Notes under the pieces: generated by a model
Told to the model about the DNA's origin: nothing
The model's input: only the letters and a program-made list of their open reading frames with translations
The model's database searches: none
Made by a program: the position numbers and the translations under genes
Assembly: GCA_003149735.1 (NCBI GenBank)
Contig: QANA01000026.1
Span: 1-15,551 of the forward strand
From: Clostridiales bacterium
GTDB taxonomy: Bacteria > Bacillota_A > Clostridia > Christensenellales > Christensenellaceae
Direction: 5' to 3'
Length of the DNA stretch: 15,551 nucleotides
In this document: positions 15,527-15,551 of the stretch, piece by piece
Layout: every line of letters begins with the position of its first letter
Numbering within the stretch: the stretch's first letter is position 1

Positions 15527-15551
15527 TGGTGGAGATAAGCGGGATCGAACC
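15527..15551 (-). tRNA. 3' end of a tRNA, probably tRNA-Ala, truncated by the window edge
   Basis: On the minus strand the last 25 bases read GGTTCGATCCCGC, then TTATCTCC, then ACCA. This is the T-loop (TTCGATC), the 3' half of the T stem, the acceptor strand TATCTCC, discriminator A73 and an encoded CCA. The T70 in the acceptor would pair with G3 to give the G-U pair that marks alanine. The visible T-arm sequence is common in Firmicutes tRNA-Ala. The anticodon is outside the window. The 3' end of a tmRNA, which also carries the alanine acceptor, is the main alternative. Confidence 0.8.

Noticed and set aside
15527..15551. tRNA 3' end as a proven phage or island attachment site
   Set aside because: No integrase gene and no second copy of the sequence is visible in the window.

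Overview
The window looks like a piece of a moderately AT-rich Bacillota (Firmicutes) chromosome from a spore-forming or spore-former-derived lineage. The evidence is a gene encoding the sporulation signalling protease SpoIVB, placed after tlyA-nadK-argR-recN as in Bacillus and many Clostridia, together with strong AGGAGG-type ribosome binding sites. I cannot tell Clostridia from Negativicutes on this sequence.

Region 1 (1-11056, all on the minus strand) is conserved housekeeping DNA, read from high to low coordinates. A good sigma-A-like promoter (11028-11056) precedes ftsK/spoIIIE, rimO, pgsA and recA, which are packed with gaps of 7 bp or less or with overlaps. A U-tract-poor hairpin separates recA from tlyA. 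A second promoter (4288-4316) starts nadK-argR-recN. A terminator-like hairpin then separates recN from spoIVB, which runs off the left edge. Together these genes cover chromosome translocation and repair (FtsK, RecA, RecN), ribosome modification (RimO, TlyA), phospholipid synthesis (PgsA), NADP supply (NadK), arginine control (ArgR) and sporulation (SpoIVB).

Region 2 (10995-14707, plus strand) is more accessory. It starts with a divergent intergenic region and a mannitol-1-phosphate-dehydrogenase-like protein whose family His is replaced by Ser. Then come a macrodomain protein with an extra C-terminal helical domain, a tightly linked ArsC/Spx-like thioredoxin-fold protein, and a von Willebrand A (MIDAS) protein with its own possible promoter. 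A strong bidirectional terminator closes the segment. The macrodomain, ArsC-like and vWA genes are the best candidate here for an uncharacterised functional module, possibly related to ADP-ribose or stress signalling.

Region 3 (14732-15551, minus strand) holds an unrecognised 145-aa protein with a strong promoter and a leader of about 130 nt, then a tRNA terminator, and at the right edge the 3' end of a tRNA (probably tRNA-Ala). I saw no transposase, integrase, CRISPR array or rRNA. Several start codons were moved inward from the longest reading frame because of ribosome binding site placement (argR, pgsA, rimO, ftsK, the dehydrogenase and the macrodomain gene).
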